This document shows, in pieces, positions 8,912 through 17,354 of a stretch of 61,110 nucleotides of DNA; the stretch's first letter is position 1, and every line of letters begins with the position of its first letter. The notes under the pieces were generated by a model, which saw nothing but the letters and a program-made list of their open reading frames with translations, was not told the DNA's origin and searched no databases. Location: positions 299 through 61,408 of the forward strand of contig NZ_QJRY01000013.1 in NCBI RefSeq assembly GCF_003205195.1, written 5' to 3'. The translations under genes and the position numbers were made by a program. This DNA comes from Peteryoungia wuzhouensis (GTDB lineage: Bacteria; Pseudomonadota; Alphaproteobacteria; Rhizobiales; Rhizobiaceae).

Positions 8912-9871
8912 TCAGAGTTCGCCGCCTTCACCGGGGGCAATGCCGTCGAAACTTGTCATCGCCAGCGCCTTGCCCTTGGTTTTTGTACCATGCAGGAAAC
9001 CACGCCCGTTGGAGATCGAAAACAGCGGCATGTAGTCAGGAAGCTGTGCGTCGGTCAGCACCTGTTCGCGCATATTGTCCAGGATGTAGTGGCGACCCTG
9101 CACCTCGACCGAGAGGATCGCGTGGTAGAAATGCCGTTTGGTGTCATAGAGGATGACCACGGTCATGTCGGTCAGTGCAATGCCCTGGCTTGCAAGGACG
9201 GCCATTTTCAGCAGCGCATAATCTTCGCAGTCGCCGACGCCCAGCTTCAGGGTTTCTGATGGTGTGGCCCAGCGATCGAGCTTGCCGTGCACATCGATGT
9301 CCTTGCGGTACTGGATGCGCCGGTTGATATCGCTGTTGACGAAGTTGAGCTTGTCGCGGATCGAGGACATGCCATTCCCGGCAGCCGTCTTCTGAACCAT
9401 CGCCTTGACCTGCACACAGTTCTCTCCGCCGCAGGTGAGGACGGTGCCTTTGGCAATTTCAGCGAAGGTCGGAGCGGCCTTCTTTAGGGCGCCCAGCTTC
9501 TTGAAGGGAATGGCGACGGATCCGAAGACGTCTTCGGCCATCTGCCGTGGCTTGACGAGCGGCTCCTTGCTGCGCGGCATGGTGACGGCACTGGTCGTCA
9601 GGCTGCGGTCGACGAGCGAGGCGACTGCCGTGCCCGTCCAGCTGTTGTTGGTCCACACCGCTGAGACCGCCTTCCAGCCTGCGGAGATGCCCTGTACAAG
9701 CAGCCCTCCCATGGGAACCGGCATAGGGCTCATGCCCTGAAGCATGGTGGTGCTGTTGGTGGGGAAGGATGGCACCTCGATCGACAGCGGTGTTGCCTGC
9801 ACACTTGCCGACATCATCGTTGCGAGAACGAACGTCGAGACTGCGAGAATTTTCTTGTTCTTGTTGATCAT
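8912..9871 (-). CDS. LapG-like periplasmic transglutaminase-like cysteine protease
   Basis: 319 residues with a signal peptide (MINKNKKILAVSTF ... SVQA, about 1-26) and a GGAGAAAA ribosome site. The catalytic region shows the Cys in GVGDCEDYALLKMAVL, the His in HFYHAILSV and the Asp in YILDNM, the triad of bacterial transglutaminase-like cysteine proteinases (BTLCP family). LapG of this family cuts the N-terminal retention module of RTX adhesins when c-di-GMP is low, normally under control of the membrane protein LapD. Its place next to an RTX exporter supports such a role. No LapD is visible in the window, and the RTX N-terminus that would be cut is outside it. Confidence 0.85.
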   Translation of the reverse strand: MINKNKKILAVSTFVLATMMSASVQATPLSIEVPSFPTNSTTMLQGMSPMPVPMGGLLVQGISAGWKAVSAVWTNNSWTGTAVASLVDRSLTTSAVTMPRSKEPLVKPRQMAEDVFGSVAIPFKKLGALKKAAPTFAEIAKGTVLTCGGENCVQVKAMVQKTAAGNGMSSIRDKLNFVNSDINRRIQYRKDIDVHGKLDRWATPSETLKLGVGDCEDYALLKMAVLASQGIALTDMTVVILYDTKRHFYHAILSVEVQGRHYILDNMREQVLTDAQLPDYMPLFSISNGRGFLHGTKTKGKALAMTSFDGIAPGEGGEL

Positions 9872-10171
9872 CGCTTTTCTCCGATATTGCTCGAAGAATA
9901 CGTTGATCAGCTCAATTATTCGTTCCGATACTTAGATTATATACTGTAAAGTCCCGAGGCTATATTATCATAAAATCTTCTGGTTCCAGTCAGCGTTCCG
10001 TTAACTATGCCACGTCGCACCGCGAATGCCGGCTTTTGCACCAGGATCCGGGTGAGGGGGCCGTTTACCGATCCAGATATGTGCCCAGATATGGGACAGC
10101 TCGGCTCTTGCTTTGCGGCCGTCCTATGCTTACGGTTTCCCAGGGTTTGGGAGCAAAAAGTCATCAAGAGC
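9872..10171. other. AT-rich gap between divergent genes
   Basis: About 300 bases between the protease gene and the lipoprotein gene. The first 110 bases are clearly AT-rich and probably carry the promoters for both directions. An open frame continues upstream of the lipoprotein start here, but its residues do not resemble a protein and the lipoprotein signal begins later. No RNA gene or terminator was recognised. Confidence 0.5.
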
Positions 10172-11350
10172 ATGAGTGTATTGGCAACACCGGGGCGCAT
10201 GTGGGCTCGTGCTGGGGCAGTGACGCTCGTCAGCCTCTTCCTTGGCGGGTGTCAGACAGATGACCTCGTGCCGAAGGACGTTGCGAAGGACGGGGGTGCC
10301 CAGGGCCAAGTCGCGTCCGATACCGGACTGTACAACCAGACGCTCGGCGCCGGCGCGACGCTTGTCGGTTATATCGGCGTGAGACGGATGGACCAGGCGA
10401 GCCGACAGGCTGACAACGAGACGCGCGACGGTGCAGCGCTCGCGGTGAATTCGCTCGGCAGTGACGTGATCAAGCTCACAATGGTTGAGACGACGGAAAA
10501 GCCCGATGCCATCGAGGCTGCCGCAAAGTCACTCGGTCTCAATGGTGCCGCCCTGATCATCACCACCGCGCGTGGCGCTGAACTGGATATCATTCAAAAG
10601 GGCCTTGCGGGCCGCCCAGTGCCGATCGTTACCCTTCAGACCAATGAAGCAACGCTGCCACCGTCCGTTTATGCCTTCGTCTCAAGCCCCGTCGACAGCC
10701 TGATCGAGGCGTCATCCTTTGCGATGGCGGAGGGGGGGCGTCATGCCGTCATCCTCGCCGCATCTCCGGCCGAGAAGATCCAGGCCGAGCGCGTGGCGGC
10801 GCAGATCAAGGCTTTCGGAGGCAAGGTCGAGCCAGTCATCGAACTTGCCGGCAGCGCTATCCCGCCGAAATCGCTTGCCTCCTGGAGCAAGGCTGACATC
10901 GTCGTGCTCATGCCGGGCATCAAGTCTCCCGGTGATGTCTTGAAGAAAATCGATGCAACCAAACCGCCGGCGCCAGGACGCCGTCTGGTGGCAAGCACAA
11001 CGCTCATGCCGGCGGATCTCGCCGAACCCAAGCTGACAGCCACCATCGTCTGTCGCTACGATCAGAATATCCAGGCGCGTATTGGTACGCGCTACATGCA
11101 GAGCTATGGCATGCCGGCCTCAGCCAATGCCGGTTATGGCTTCGACGCCACGGCCATGGCCATCGGGCTGGTCAGTCGCTGGGGCAATACCGCTTTTGCG
11201 CCCGAGCGCATGATGGCGCTGGAAGGTTTCTCGGGATCGCTCGGCGTTTTTCGCCTTGAAGAGGGCGGCAAGGTTCGCCGAAATTGCGATATCTTCAAGG
11301 TGTCGAAAGGCTCGTATGTGTTCTTCCAGCGTGCCCCGGCCACTCTCTGA
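10172..11350 (+). CDS. lipoprotein, periplasmic-binding-protein fold (LppC/LpoA-like)
   Basis: About 392 residues. The start at 10172 gives a proper lipoprotein signal: a positive N-terminus, a hydrophobic stretch and the lipobox FLGGC with Cys about residue 27. A longer frame from 10007 would bury this signal. The rest resembles type I periplasmic binding proteins (leucine-binding family), with alternating beta-alpha segments such as GAALIITTA and VYAFVSSPVDSL. In rhizobia such proteins are often named penicillin-binding-protein activators, related to LpoA. A role in peptidoglycan synthesis is family knowledge and weak here. It is followed by 131 bases before the cytochrome gene. Confidence 0.75.
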   Translation: MSVLATPGRMWARAGAVTLVSLFLGGCQTDDLVPKDVAKDGGAQGQVASDTGLYNQTLGAGATLVGYIGVRRMDQASRQADNETRDGAALAVNSLGSDVIKLTMVETTEKPDAIEAAAKSLGLNGAALIITTARGAELDIIQKGLAGRPVPIVTLQTNEATLPPSVYAFVSSPVDSLIEASSFAMAEGGRHAVILAASPAEKIQAERVAAQIKAFGGKVEPVIELAGSAIPPKSLASWSKADIVVLMPGIKSPGDVLKKIDATKPPAPGRRLVASTTLMPADLAEPKLTATIVCRYDQNIQARIGTRYMQSYGMPASANAGYGFDATAMAIGLVSRWGNTAFAPERMMALEGFSGSLGVFRLEEGGKVRRNCDIFKVSKGSYVFFQRAPATL

Positions 11351-11420
11351 TCACCTGAGTTTGAGCTGAGACAAGTCTTCGCGCTCAGGCGTTAGATTGC
11401 GGAAAAGTTTGTCTCATCCT

Positions 11421-11444
11421 ATTTATTGGACAAGACCAATAAAT
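11421..11444. promoter_or_regulatory. perfect inverted repeat upstream of cytochrome b561
   Basis: ATTTATTGG (11421-11429) and CCAATAAAT (11436-11444) are perfect 9-base arms with a 6-base spacer, 37 bases before the start at 11482. The size and place fit a dimeric regulator site. The regulator is not known. Confidence 0.6.
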
Positions 11445-11481
11445 GGCAGCCGCCGAAAGGCTAGCCGCTCAAGGGAACGCG

Positions 11482-12018
11482 ATGGAAAACTCAAAAAATA
11501 GCGATGCCGTCGTGCGCCATCGGCCGGCTCTCCGGCTCCTGCATTGGCTGGTCGCCGCGCTGGTTCTGGTGACCTGGCCCCTCGGCCTGATGATCGGTTT
11601 CGTCAAGGATGATGTGAAGCTCGATTTCTATCTCGTGCATGAGAGTATCGGCTTCCTTGTCCTCTGGATCATGCTCCTGCGCATCGGCGTCAGGCTGACT
11701 GGCTCGGCGCCTCCCAGCGAAGGGTCTGCGATCGAACGTATGACTGCCGGCAGCGTTCACGGGCTTCTCTATCTTTTCCTCGTCCTCATGCCCGTCACGG
11801 GATTTCTGGCCACCAATGCGCACGGCTTTCCGTTGCAGTGGTTCGGCCTGTTCACGGTCTGGAGCCCGATTGGCAAGTCACCGGATATCGCCTGGACACT
11901 CTCAGCCATTCACGAAACAAGCGCCTGGATCCTTTTGACCCTGTTTGCGTTGCATCTGGGTGCCGCGCTCTTCCACCATATCCTGCGTCGCGACGGCACG
12001 CTGTATCGTATTCTGTGA
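11482..12018 (+). CDS. cytochrome b561 family membrane protein
   Basis: About 178 residues with four transmembrane helices and histidines at the expected places (RHRPALRLLHWLVAA, YLVHESIGFL, SVHGLLYLFLVLMPVTGF, IHETSAWILLTLFALHLGAALFHH), which would bind two b-type haems. The family moves electrons between the quinone pool and periplasmic partners; YceJ/CybB are relatives. The ATG at 11482 is preceded by AAGGGA at 5 bases and is chosen over one at 11443. The next gene starts 17 bases after its stop, so the two are probably co-transcribed. A specific electron partner cannot be named. Confidence 0.88.
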   Translation: MENSKNSDAVVRHRPALRLLHWLVAALVLVTWPLGLMIGFVKDDVKLDFYLVHESIGFLVLWIMLLRIGVRLTGSAPPSEGSAIERMTAGSVHGLLYLFLVLMPVTGFLATNAHGFPLQWFGLFTVWSPIGKSPDIAWTLSAIHETSAWILLTLFALHLGAALFHHILRRDGTLYRIL

Positions 12019-12035
12019 ACGCCGGGACGACCCTC

Positions 12036-12848
12036 ATGCGCAAGATCGACATGACCGACCATCTCTGGGCAAGGCTTCTGGCCATGCGGGGCGGTCGGAC
12101 GAGCGTGACGGCCGGTGAGGAGAATGATCCGGCCCTGGCCCTCTACGGGCCGATCGCTTCGACACGGGGCGGTTTCGTGCTGGCCCAGGTCGGGCAATCG
12201 ATCGACGGCCGCGTGGCGACACCTGCCGGCGACGCTCGTGACATCTCTGGACCCGATGGCATTGCCCATCTGCATCGTTGCCGTGCTCTGGTCGAGGCCG
12301 TGATCGTCGGTGTCGGAACGGTCAAGGCCGACAATCCGCGCCTGTCAGTGCGGGCCGTGAAAGGACCGAACCCCGTGCGTGTGGTGGTCGACTGTCGCGC
12401 GGAACTCACCGGGGAAGAGACGCTTTTCCACGATGGTGGTGCACCCGTGATCCTGATCCAGGCGCATGACGCGCCGAGGCCGACCTATGCGGCCGATGTC
12501 ATACGCGTGCGGCGGACCGAACAGGGCCTCGATCCGCAGGCGATGCTGGATGCGCTTGGGGAGCGCGGACTGTGCCGCATTCTCGTTGAAGGAGGTGCGC
12601 GCACCATCTCCCGTTTCATTGATGCCGGCCTGGTCGACCGGTTGCATGTGGCGATTGCGCCGCTGATCATCGGTTCCGGCCCGGCCGGAATAAGCCTGCC
12701 GCCGATTGCCGAACTCTCCAGCGCTCACCGACCGACTGCCAAGGTCTACAGCCTCGGCAGCGACATCCTTTTCGATTGTGAATTGCGTCCGCAGATCTCG
12801 TCAGCGAGTGCGTATGGCCAGAAGGTCCGAGTGGCCGATCACGCATGA
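12036..12848 (+). CDS. RibD C-terminal-type (dihydrofolate-reductase fold) reductase
   Basis: About 270 residues without the deaminase domain of full-length RibD. The reductase core starts near residue 45 (GGFVLAQVGQSIDGRVAT) and includes the NADPH-binding VEAVIVGVGTVKADNPRL, NPVRVVVD and ILVEGGARTISRFIDAGLVDRLHVAIAPLIIG stretches. In riboflavin synthesis this fold reduces the ribosyl chain of the pyrimidine made by GTP cyclohydrolase II. A cyclohydrolase II gene lies 3.4 kb away, which supports a shared pathway. The first 40 residues have no known counterpart. Its 3' end overlaps the convergent methyltransferase gene by 48 bases. Confidence 0.88.
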   Translation: MRKIDMTDHLWARLLAMRGGRTSVTAGEENDPALALYGPIASTRGGFVLAQVGQSIDGRVATPAGDARDISGPDGIAHLHRCRALVEAVIVGVGTVKADNPRLSVRAVKGPNPVRVVVDCRAELTGEETLFHDGGAPVILIQAHDAPRPTYAADVIRVRRTEQGLDPQAMLDALGERGLCRILVEGGARTISRFIDAGLVDRLHVAIAPLIIGSGPAGISLPPIAELSSAHRPTAKVYSLGSDILFDCELRPQISSASAYGQKVRVADHA

Positions 12849-13601
12849 GCTGTTCTGCGCGGTAACGGCCGCCAGGCGAAAGGCAAGCCAACTTTTGAGA
12901 TCGGACGCATCGATCACGCCGATCTCGCTCACCGGCTTCTCTATGCCGCGTAGCAACTCGACCTGTAGCGCTTGCTGCTCAGGGCCGAGATGCCAGGGAC
13001 TTTCACCGGTCATCACCCTGTAACCCAGGGGTTCCAGGGAGTGGCGCAGATGGCCGGTCGCATCGGGTCCCAGCGCCGGACCGAAGCCCTTGTCCAGCCG
13101 TTGGTGGCGGTTGAAGCTTTCGACGACCGCTCCATCGAGTGGATGGGGGACGCTCCATTGCATGACACCATCGTAATTCAGCGCCGCATAGAGCCCGGCC
13201 GCTTGCTCCGCAAGCCGGTTGACAAAGCGGCTGCAGAAATCGGCCGAACAGAGATCGAAGAGCGCTGAGGCCGTCACCACCGATACCCCGTCGAGTGGCA
13301 GGGCGGCGAGATCGTTGAGATCGTGCTGGCGCATCGTGACCATGTCCGAGGTGCCGATCCGTCTGGCCGCCTCCTGGAGAAGCTGCGGATCATAGTCGAG
13401 CAGTTGCCACCGGGTGTTTGCCGGCAGAAGAGAAGAGAGGGCGCGATAGGTCGAGCCCGTGCCGCAGCCAATGTCGAGCAGCGACGGGGTTCCCGTCTCC
13501 GCCACCAGATGACGGCGGAGGGCATCCATCAGAGGTTTTGCTCTTGCCTGACGGTCGGCGGGCTCACGAAGTGCCAGCCAGTCTTTGTCGAATCCGCTCA
13601 T
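12801..13601 (-). CDS. class I SAM-dependent methyltransferase
   Basis: 266 residues. The SAM-binding motif I is LLDIGCGTGSTYRAL (about residue 40), followed by the acidic motif QLLDYDP and VVTASALFDLCSADF. It is the last gene of a minus-strand run MDR dehydrogenase, PTPS-like, glycosyltransferase, methyltransferase, and its ATG overlaps the stop of the glycosyltransferase gene (13601/13598). Tight coupling suggests it methylates the product of that pathway. The substrate cannot be read from the sequence. Confidence 0.85.
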   Translation of the reverse strand: MSGFDKDWLALREPADRQARAKPLMDALRRHLVAETGTPSLLDIGCGTGSTYRALSSLLPANTRWQLLDYDPQLLQEAARRIGTSDMVTMRQHDLNDLAALPLDGVSVVTASALFDLCSADFCSRFVNRLAEQAAGLYAALNYDGVMQWSVPHPLDGAVVESFNRHQRLDKGFGPALGPDATGHLRHSLEPLGYRVMTGESPWHLGPEQQALQVELLRGIEKPVSEIGVIDASDLKSWLAFRLAAVTAQNSSCVIGHSDLLAIRTR

Positions 13602-14641
13602 GTCAGTTCCTGCAAACGGCGTGATAGGATGGCAGCTGTGTCATTCCACGTTGGCAGGCGTCCACCAGCCGCAGCTGATCCCCGGGCTTTGGCCTCGCGG
13701 GTCGTGGCCTCGGTCAGCATCTGGCGCAGTGCTCCTGCAAAGGCTTCCACGTCGTCGACGGGAACAAGGACGCCCGCATTTTCGGGAACGACCTCCGGGA
13801 CGGCGCCCGTTGCGCAGGCGACGATTGGCAGGCCATGCGACAGGGCTTCCGCAAAGACCATGCCGTAACCCTCATACCGGCTGGCGAGTGCGAAGATATC
13901 GGCGCGCATCATCTCCGCGCGGCTGTCTTCGACTTCTCCGACCAGTTTTATCCGTTCCGCAAGGTCGAGCGAAGCAATGAGCGCGTCGAGCGCCGAGGCT
14001 GTTGCGGTGTCGAGTGTGCGACTGCCAACAATTCTGGCCGTCCAGGGAAGCGTTTCCACCTGCTTCAAGGCCCTGATCAGGACATCGTGGCCCTTGCGGC
14101 GTGTCAGCGTACCCACCGAAATGATAACCGGCGGTTCGTTCTTGCGGGGTGAGAGGCCGGACGGCTCGGTTCCGGGTAGCGCAACGGTCCGTGCGGTCGG
14201 CGAAACCGCATAATTCTCAACAAGCTCCCGGCCCGTCATCGGCGACGTCACGAAAACATGTCGCGCGAAGGACAGGGCCTTCCGTTCGCTTGCAGCCACC
14301 CGGAGACGCTCATCGCGTGATATCCCTGTCTCCAATGCCAGCGGATGATGAACCAACGCGGCGATCCGAAGCCGCGTTGCATGATAGCTGGCCCAGCCGT
14401 CGAGCACCCCGTAGGCAAGGCCGTCCACAAGCACCAATGTGTTATCCGGAAGGGCGGAGAGGCGGGCTTCCGCCGTATCCAGCACCGTTTGAGAGGGTGC
14501 CGGAAATCCGTCGCCCAGTGGCAGGAGCGTCACACTCCACCCGAGGGTTTGCAGGCCGGCGACAACCCGGCGGTCATAACCATAGCCGCCGGTGTTGATC
14601 CCGAGATCGCCGGGATAGGCGAAGGTAAGGCTAAGGCTCAA
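13598..14641 (-). CDS. GT4-family glycosyltransferase
   Basis: 347 residues in two Rossmann-like halves. The C-terminal half has VIISVGTLTRRKGHDVLIRAL and the EX7E donor-binding motif in SRYEGYGMVFAEALSHGLP, typical of retaining GT4 enzymes using nucleotide-sugar donors. The N-terminal YPGDLGINTGGYGYDRR is a GT4-type acceptor loop. It overlaps the PTPS-like gene at its 5' end and the methyltransferase gene at its 3' end by 4 bases each, so the three are translated together. It probably adds a sugar to a pteridine or pyrimidine intermediate; that is inferred from context. Confidence 0.88.
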   Translation of the reverse strand: MSLSLTFAYPGDLGINTGGYGYDRRVVAGLQTLGWSVTLLPLGDGFPAPSQTVLDTAEARLSALPDNTLVLVDGLAYGVLDGWASYHATRLRIAALVHHPLALETGISRDERLRVAASERKALSFARHVFVTSPMTGRELVENYAVSPTARTVALPGTEPSGLSPRKNEPPVIISVGTLTRRKGHDVLIRALKQVETLPWTARIVGSRTLDTATASALDALIASLDLAERIKLVGEVEDSRAEMMRADIFALASRYEGYGMVFAEALSHGLPIVACATGAVPEVVPENAGVLVPVDDVEAFAGALRQMLTEATTREAKARGSAAAGGRLPTWNDTAAILSRRLQELT

Positions 14642-15036
14642 AGATCCGCCTCATACCAGCCGCGCGCGGCATGTGACTCGTGCAGGGTCACCTTCAGGCG
14701 GCAGATGCGTCCGCTTCCCGGACCGAGACGCTTGGCGGCGACTGCTTCCGAGAGTTCGTCGAAGATGTGTTTGGCAATCACCTCGGTCGTGCTCACCTTG
14801 CCCTTGAAAACGGCAAGTTCGTCGAGGTTCTGGTAGTTGAGCGGCTTCAGCACCTCTGCCAGCACCGTGGTCGCGGCTCCGATGTCGACTGCGAGCCCAT
14901 CTTCATCGACGTCCTTGGTGAAGAAGGCAGCATCCACGACAAAGGTGGCGCCATGCATGCCCTGGGCTGGCCCGAAAACCGGGCGCGGCAGGCTGTGGGC
15001 GATCATGATATGGTCTCGAACTTCAACAGCAAACAT
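14638..15036 (-). CDS. 6-pyruvoyl-tetrahydropterin synthase/QueD-like protein with a lost metal ligand
   Basis: 132 residues with the PTPS fold pattern: the first zinc His in RDHIMIAHSL, a second His in GMHGATFVVDAAF, the NYQNLDEL region and a C-terminal KVTLHESHAARGWYE. Active PTPS and QueD enzymes have His-Gly-His; here the third ligand is an alanine (His-Gly-Ala), and the catalytic cysteine upstream is also not visible. The protein may bind a pterin with a changed reaction or have taken a structural role. It overlaps the glycosyltransferase by 4 bases and follows the dehydrogenase gene by 14 bases. Confidence 0.8.
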   Translation of the reverse strand: MFAVEVRDHIMIAHSLPRPVFGPAQGMHGATFVVDAAFFTKDVDEDGLAVDIGAATTVLAEVLKPLNYQNLDELAVFKGKVSTTEVIAKHIFDELSEAVAAKRLGPGSGRICRLKVTLHESHAARGWYEADL

Positions 15037-15050
15037 AAGCTCTCTTTTCT

Positions 15051-16073
15051 TCAGTAGCGGATGCGATGGCAGAGTGTGTCGGGTCTCGACAGGATACGCG
15101 CATAGGCGGCGGATAGTTCAGAAAAAGGTGTCTCGCCAGAGATCAGGGCATCGAGCCGGACATCAAGCAGCAGGTCGAGGGCTTTGGCGAGGCGGCGGGA
15201 ATAAGTCCAGCGTGCCCGATGAGAGGCAGGCAAGTGGCCGACCTGCGAGCTGACGAGCGACAGCCGACGCGCGTGGAAAGCGCCGCCGAGCGGAAGTGTG
15301 ACCGATCGATCTCCGTACCAGCTCGCCTCGACGATCCGTGCTTCCAGTCCGGCAAGACCGATGGCGGCCTCCAGCACCTGTTCCGACGCCGTCGCATTGA
15401 CGATCACATCGAACTCGCCGGCAAGGTCACCGGGTGAGGAGAAGGTCAGTCCGAGCGCGGCGGCGAGGGCGGCCCTTCTGGGCTCGCGATCGATGAGAAC
15501 TGTCTCGGTACCCGCGATCCTTGATGACAGATAGGCGATCAACGCTCCGACGACGCCTGCCCCGAACACGGCAACCCGATCACCGGGTTGGATCTGGGCA
15601 TCCCAGACCACGTTCAACGCCGTCTCCATATTGGCGGCTAGAATGGCACGTCGGGCCGGCAGCGAGACCGGCAGGATAGTGACGCGCTCGGCGGGCACGA
15701 CAAAAAAGTCCTGGTGAGGATGGAGACAGAAAACCTCCCGCTCCATCAACTCTGACGGACCGGCCTCGATCACGCCAACAGCAGAATATCCGTATTTGAC
15801 GGGGAAGGGGAAATGCCCTTCCATGCCCGGCCCCCGCATGCGCTCGAACTCGCTCTGTGGAACGCGGCCCTCGAAGACGAGGGATTCCGTGCCTCGGCTG
15901 ATACCGCTGTAAAGCGTGCGCACCAGAACCTCTCCGGGGCGAATGGCAGGCACGGTTTCATGGCGCAGATCACACCGGCCGGCGGCCTCGATCCAAAGTG
16001 CCTGTCCCGTCCGGTGTGCCGATACGCTCTGTTCATCACCTTGGCTCTTCACATGATCCTCCATGATGCCCAT
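15051..16073 (-). CDS. MDR-superfamily dehydrogenase lacking zinc ligands
   Basis: 340 residues. It has the GroES-like N-terminal half (VPAIRPGEVLVRTLYSGISRGTE), where alcohol dehydrogenases would have the zinc-binding Cys, and a Rossmann half with GDRVAVFGAGVVGALIA and VLIDREPRRAALAAALG. Neither the catalytic nor the structural zinc cysteines are present, so it is a zinc-independent reductase/dehydrogenase. It is the first gene of the minus-strand run with the PTPS-like, glycosyltransferase and methyltransferase genes. The ATG at 16073 has GGAG 5 bases upstream. It is divergent from the GTP cyclohydrolase II gene across 141 bases. Confidence 0.85.
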   Translation of the reverse strand: MGIMEDHVKSQGDEQSVSAHRTGQALWIEAAGRCDLRHETVPAIRPGEVLVRTLYSGISRGTESLVFEGRVPQSEFERMRGPGMEGHFPFPVKYGYSAVGVIEAGPSELMEREVFCLHPHQDFFVVPAERVTILPVSLPARRAILAANMETALNVVWDAQIQPGDRVAVFGAGVVGALIAYLSSRIAGTETVLIDREPRRAALAAALGLTFSSPGDLAGEFDVIVNATASEQVLEAAIGLAGLEARIVEASWYGDRSVTLPLGGAFHARRLSLVSSQVGHLPASHRARWTYSRRLAKALDLLLDVRLDALISGETPFSELSAAYARILSRPDTLCHRIRY

Positions 16074-16214
16074 TTATGCTCCGCGGCTCAGGAACGTATG
16101 GCCTAAATGCGCATTTGGTTCCTTGAGGACAACAGAATTTAATTTATGGCGGGACCGCAATCCGCCGACGGAGGTTCGGCGTATTGGAACCACTGTCTCA
16201 GGGAGAGTAACACC

Positions 16215-17321
16215 ATGTCGAAGTCCAGCCAGGCCGTCTTCCAGTTCTCCACGCCGGAAATTGAGGTCGAGAGGGCCGTGTCCGAACTTCGTTACGGCCG
16301 TCCCGTGCTGCTGAATGCAGGAGCGCGACGGCTGGCGACTTTTGCGCTGGATTGCGTTGCCCCCTCTGTTTACGACCAGTTCGCTGCAGCGACCGAAGAC
16401 CGCCATGCTCTTCTGCTTACAGCGCCACGCGCTTCGCGATTGGGTCTGGTAACCGATGGTGACATCCTCGCCCCTCTGTCCGGCATCACCTTCGACCAGG
16501 CATCGCGTCTTGCTTATTCGCTCGGTGCAGATGCGCCCCGCTCCTGGCAGCAGGCCGATCAGCTGGCCTCCCAGTCCGCAGAACTCGCCCGCCTGGCACT
16601 TCTGCTGCCGGCGATGGTGGTCGCCGACGTCTCCGACATGGCCGATCGCTTTGCCGGTTGCTGCGAACTCTCGGCAAGCCGCCTGAAGGGGGCTGATGTC
16701 GCCCGCCAGCGTTTCGACCAGGTTGTGCGCACCCGCGTCCCGTTGAAGGATCTGGGCGATGCCGATTTCGTTGTATTCCGTGGTGGCCTTGCCCAGAAGG
16801 ATCAGGTTGCCATCGTCGTCGGAAAGCCCGATGTGTCGAAGACAGTCCCGATCCGTATTCATTCGTCCTGCATCACTGGCGACCTATGCGGTTCGCTGAA
16901 ATGCGATTGCGGCGACCAGTTGCGCAACGGGCTGGCTCTCCTGAAGAGCGCTGGTGGCGGCGTCCTGCTTTATCTCGATCAGGAAGGTCGCGGCACAGGC
17001 ATCGGTGCGAAGATGCGTGCCTATGGCTATCAGCATCTCGGCCTCGACACCATCGATGCGGATGCTGAGCTCGGTCTGCGCGAGGATCACCGACGTTATG
17101 AAGCGGCCGTCGCCATGCTGCAGCATCTGAAGATCGACCGGGTGGCGGTCTACACCAACAATCCGACGAAGATCGAAGGCCTGCGTCTGGGTGGCATCCA
17201 AGTCGAGGCACGCGCTGCGGTGAACGGTCGCGTTACCGCCGAAAACGAGAATTACCTGCGCACAAAGACACTGAGGGCAGGCCATATGATGGATCTCGCC
17301 AGCCTCGTCGCAGCCGAGTAG
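16215..17321 (+). CDS. ribA: GTP cyclohydrolase II
   Basis: About 368 residues. The C-terminal 175 residues carry the GTP cyclohydrolase II core: zinc cysteines in SSCITGDLCGSLKCDCGDQ, the catalytic stretch LYLDQEGRGTGIGAKMRAY, and VYTNNPTKIEGLRLGGI. It opens the imidazole ring of GTP to give the diaminopyrimidine that starts riboflavin synthesis. The N-terminal 190 residues resemble a worn-down RibB-like domain without its active-site motif. The ATG at 16215 has an AGGGAGAG ribosome site. Being next to a RibD-type reductase, PTPS-like protein and glycosyltransferase suggests a specialised pathway, though it could be the only ribA of the cell. Confidence 0.93.
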   Translation: MSKSSQAVFQFSTPEIEVERAVSELRYGRPVLLNAGARRLATFALDCVAPSVYDQFAAATEDRHALLLTAPRASRLGLVTDGDILAPLSGITFDQASRLAYSLGADAPRSWQQADQLASQSAELARLALLLPAMVVADVSDMADRFAGCCELSASRLKGADVARQRFDQVVRTRVPLKDLGDADFVVFRGGLAQKDQVAIVVGKPDVSKTVPIRIHSSCITGDLCGSLKCDCGDQLRNGLALLKSAGGGVLLYLDQEGRGTGIGAKMRAYGYQHLGLDTIDADAELGLREDHRRYEAAVAMLQHLKIDRVAVYTNNPTKIEGLRLGGIQVEARAAVNGRVTAENENYLRTKTLRAGHMMDLASLVAAE

Positions 17322-17354
17322 ACTGCGGCGTACAATAGGGGCTGGAGCATTAGA

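Noticed and set aside
10007..10171. N-terminal extension of the lipoprotein gene
   Set aside because: The extension would place the lipobox after about 80 residues, and its residues do not look coding.
12036..17321. Toxoflavin-type gene cluster
   Set aside because: It shares cyclohydrolase II and a methyltransferase with toxoflavin synthesis, but the deaminase, the other Tox proteins and the usual regulators are absent, and glycosyl and lipid genes are present.
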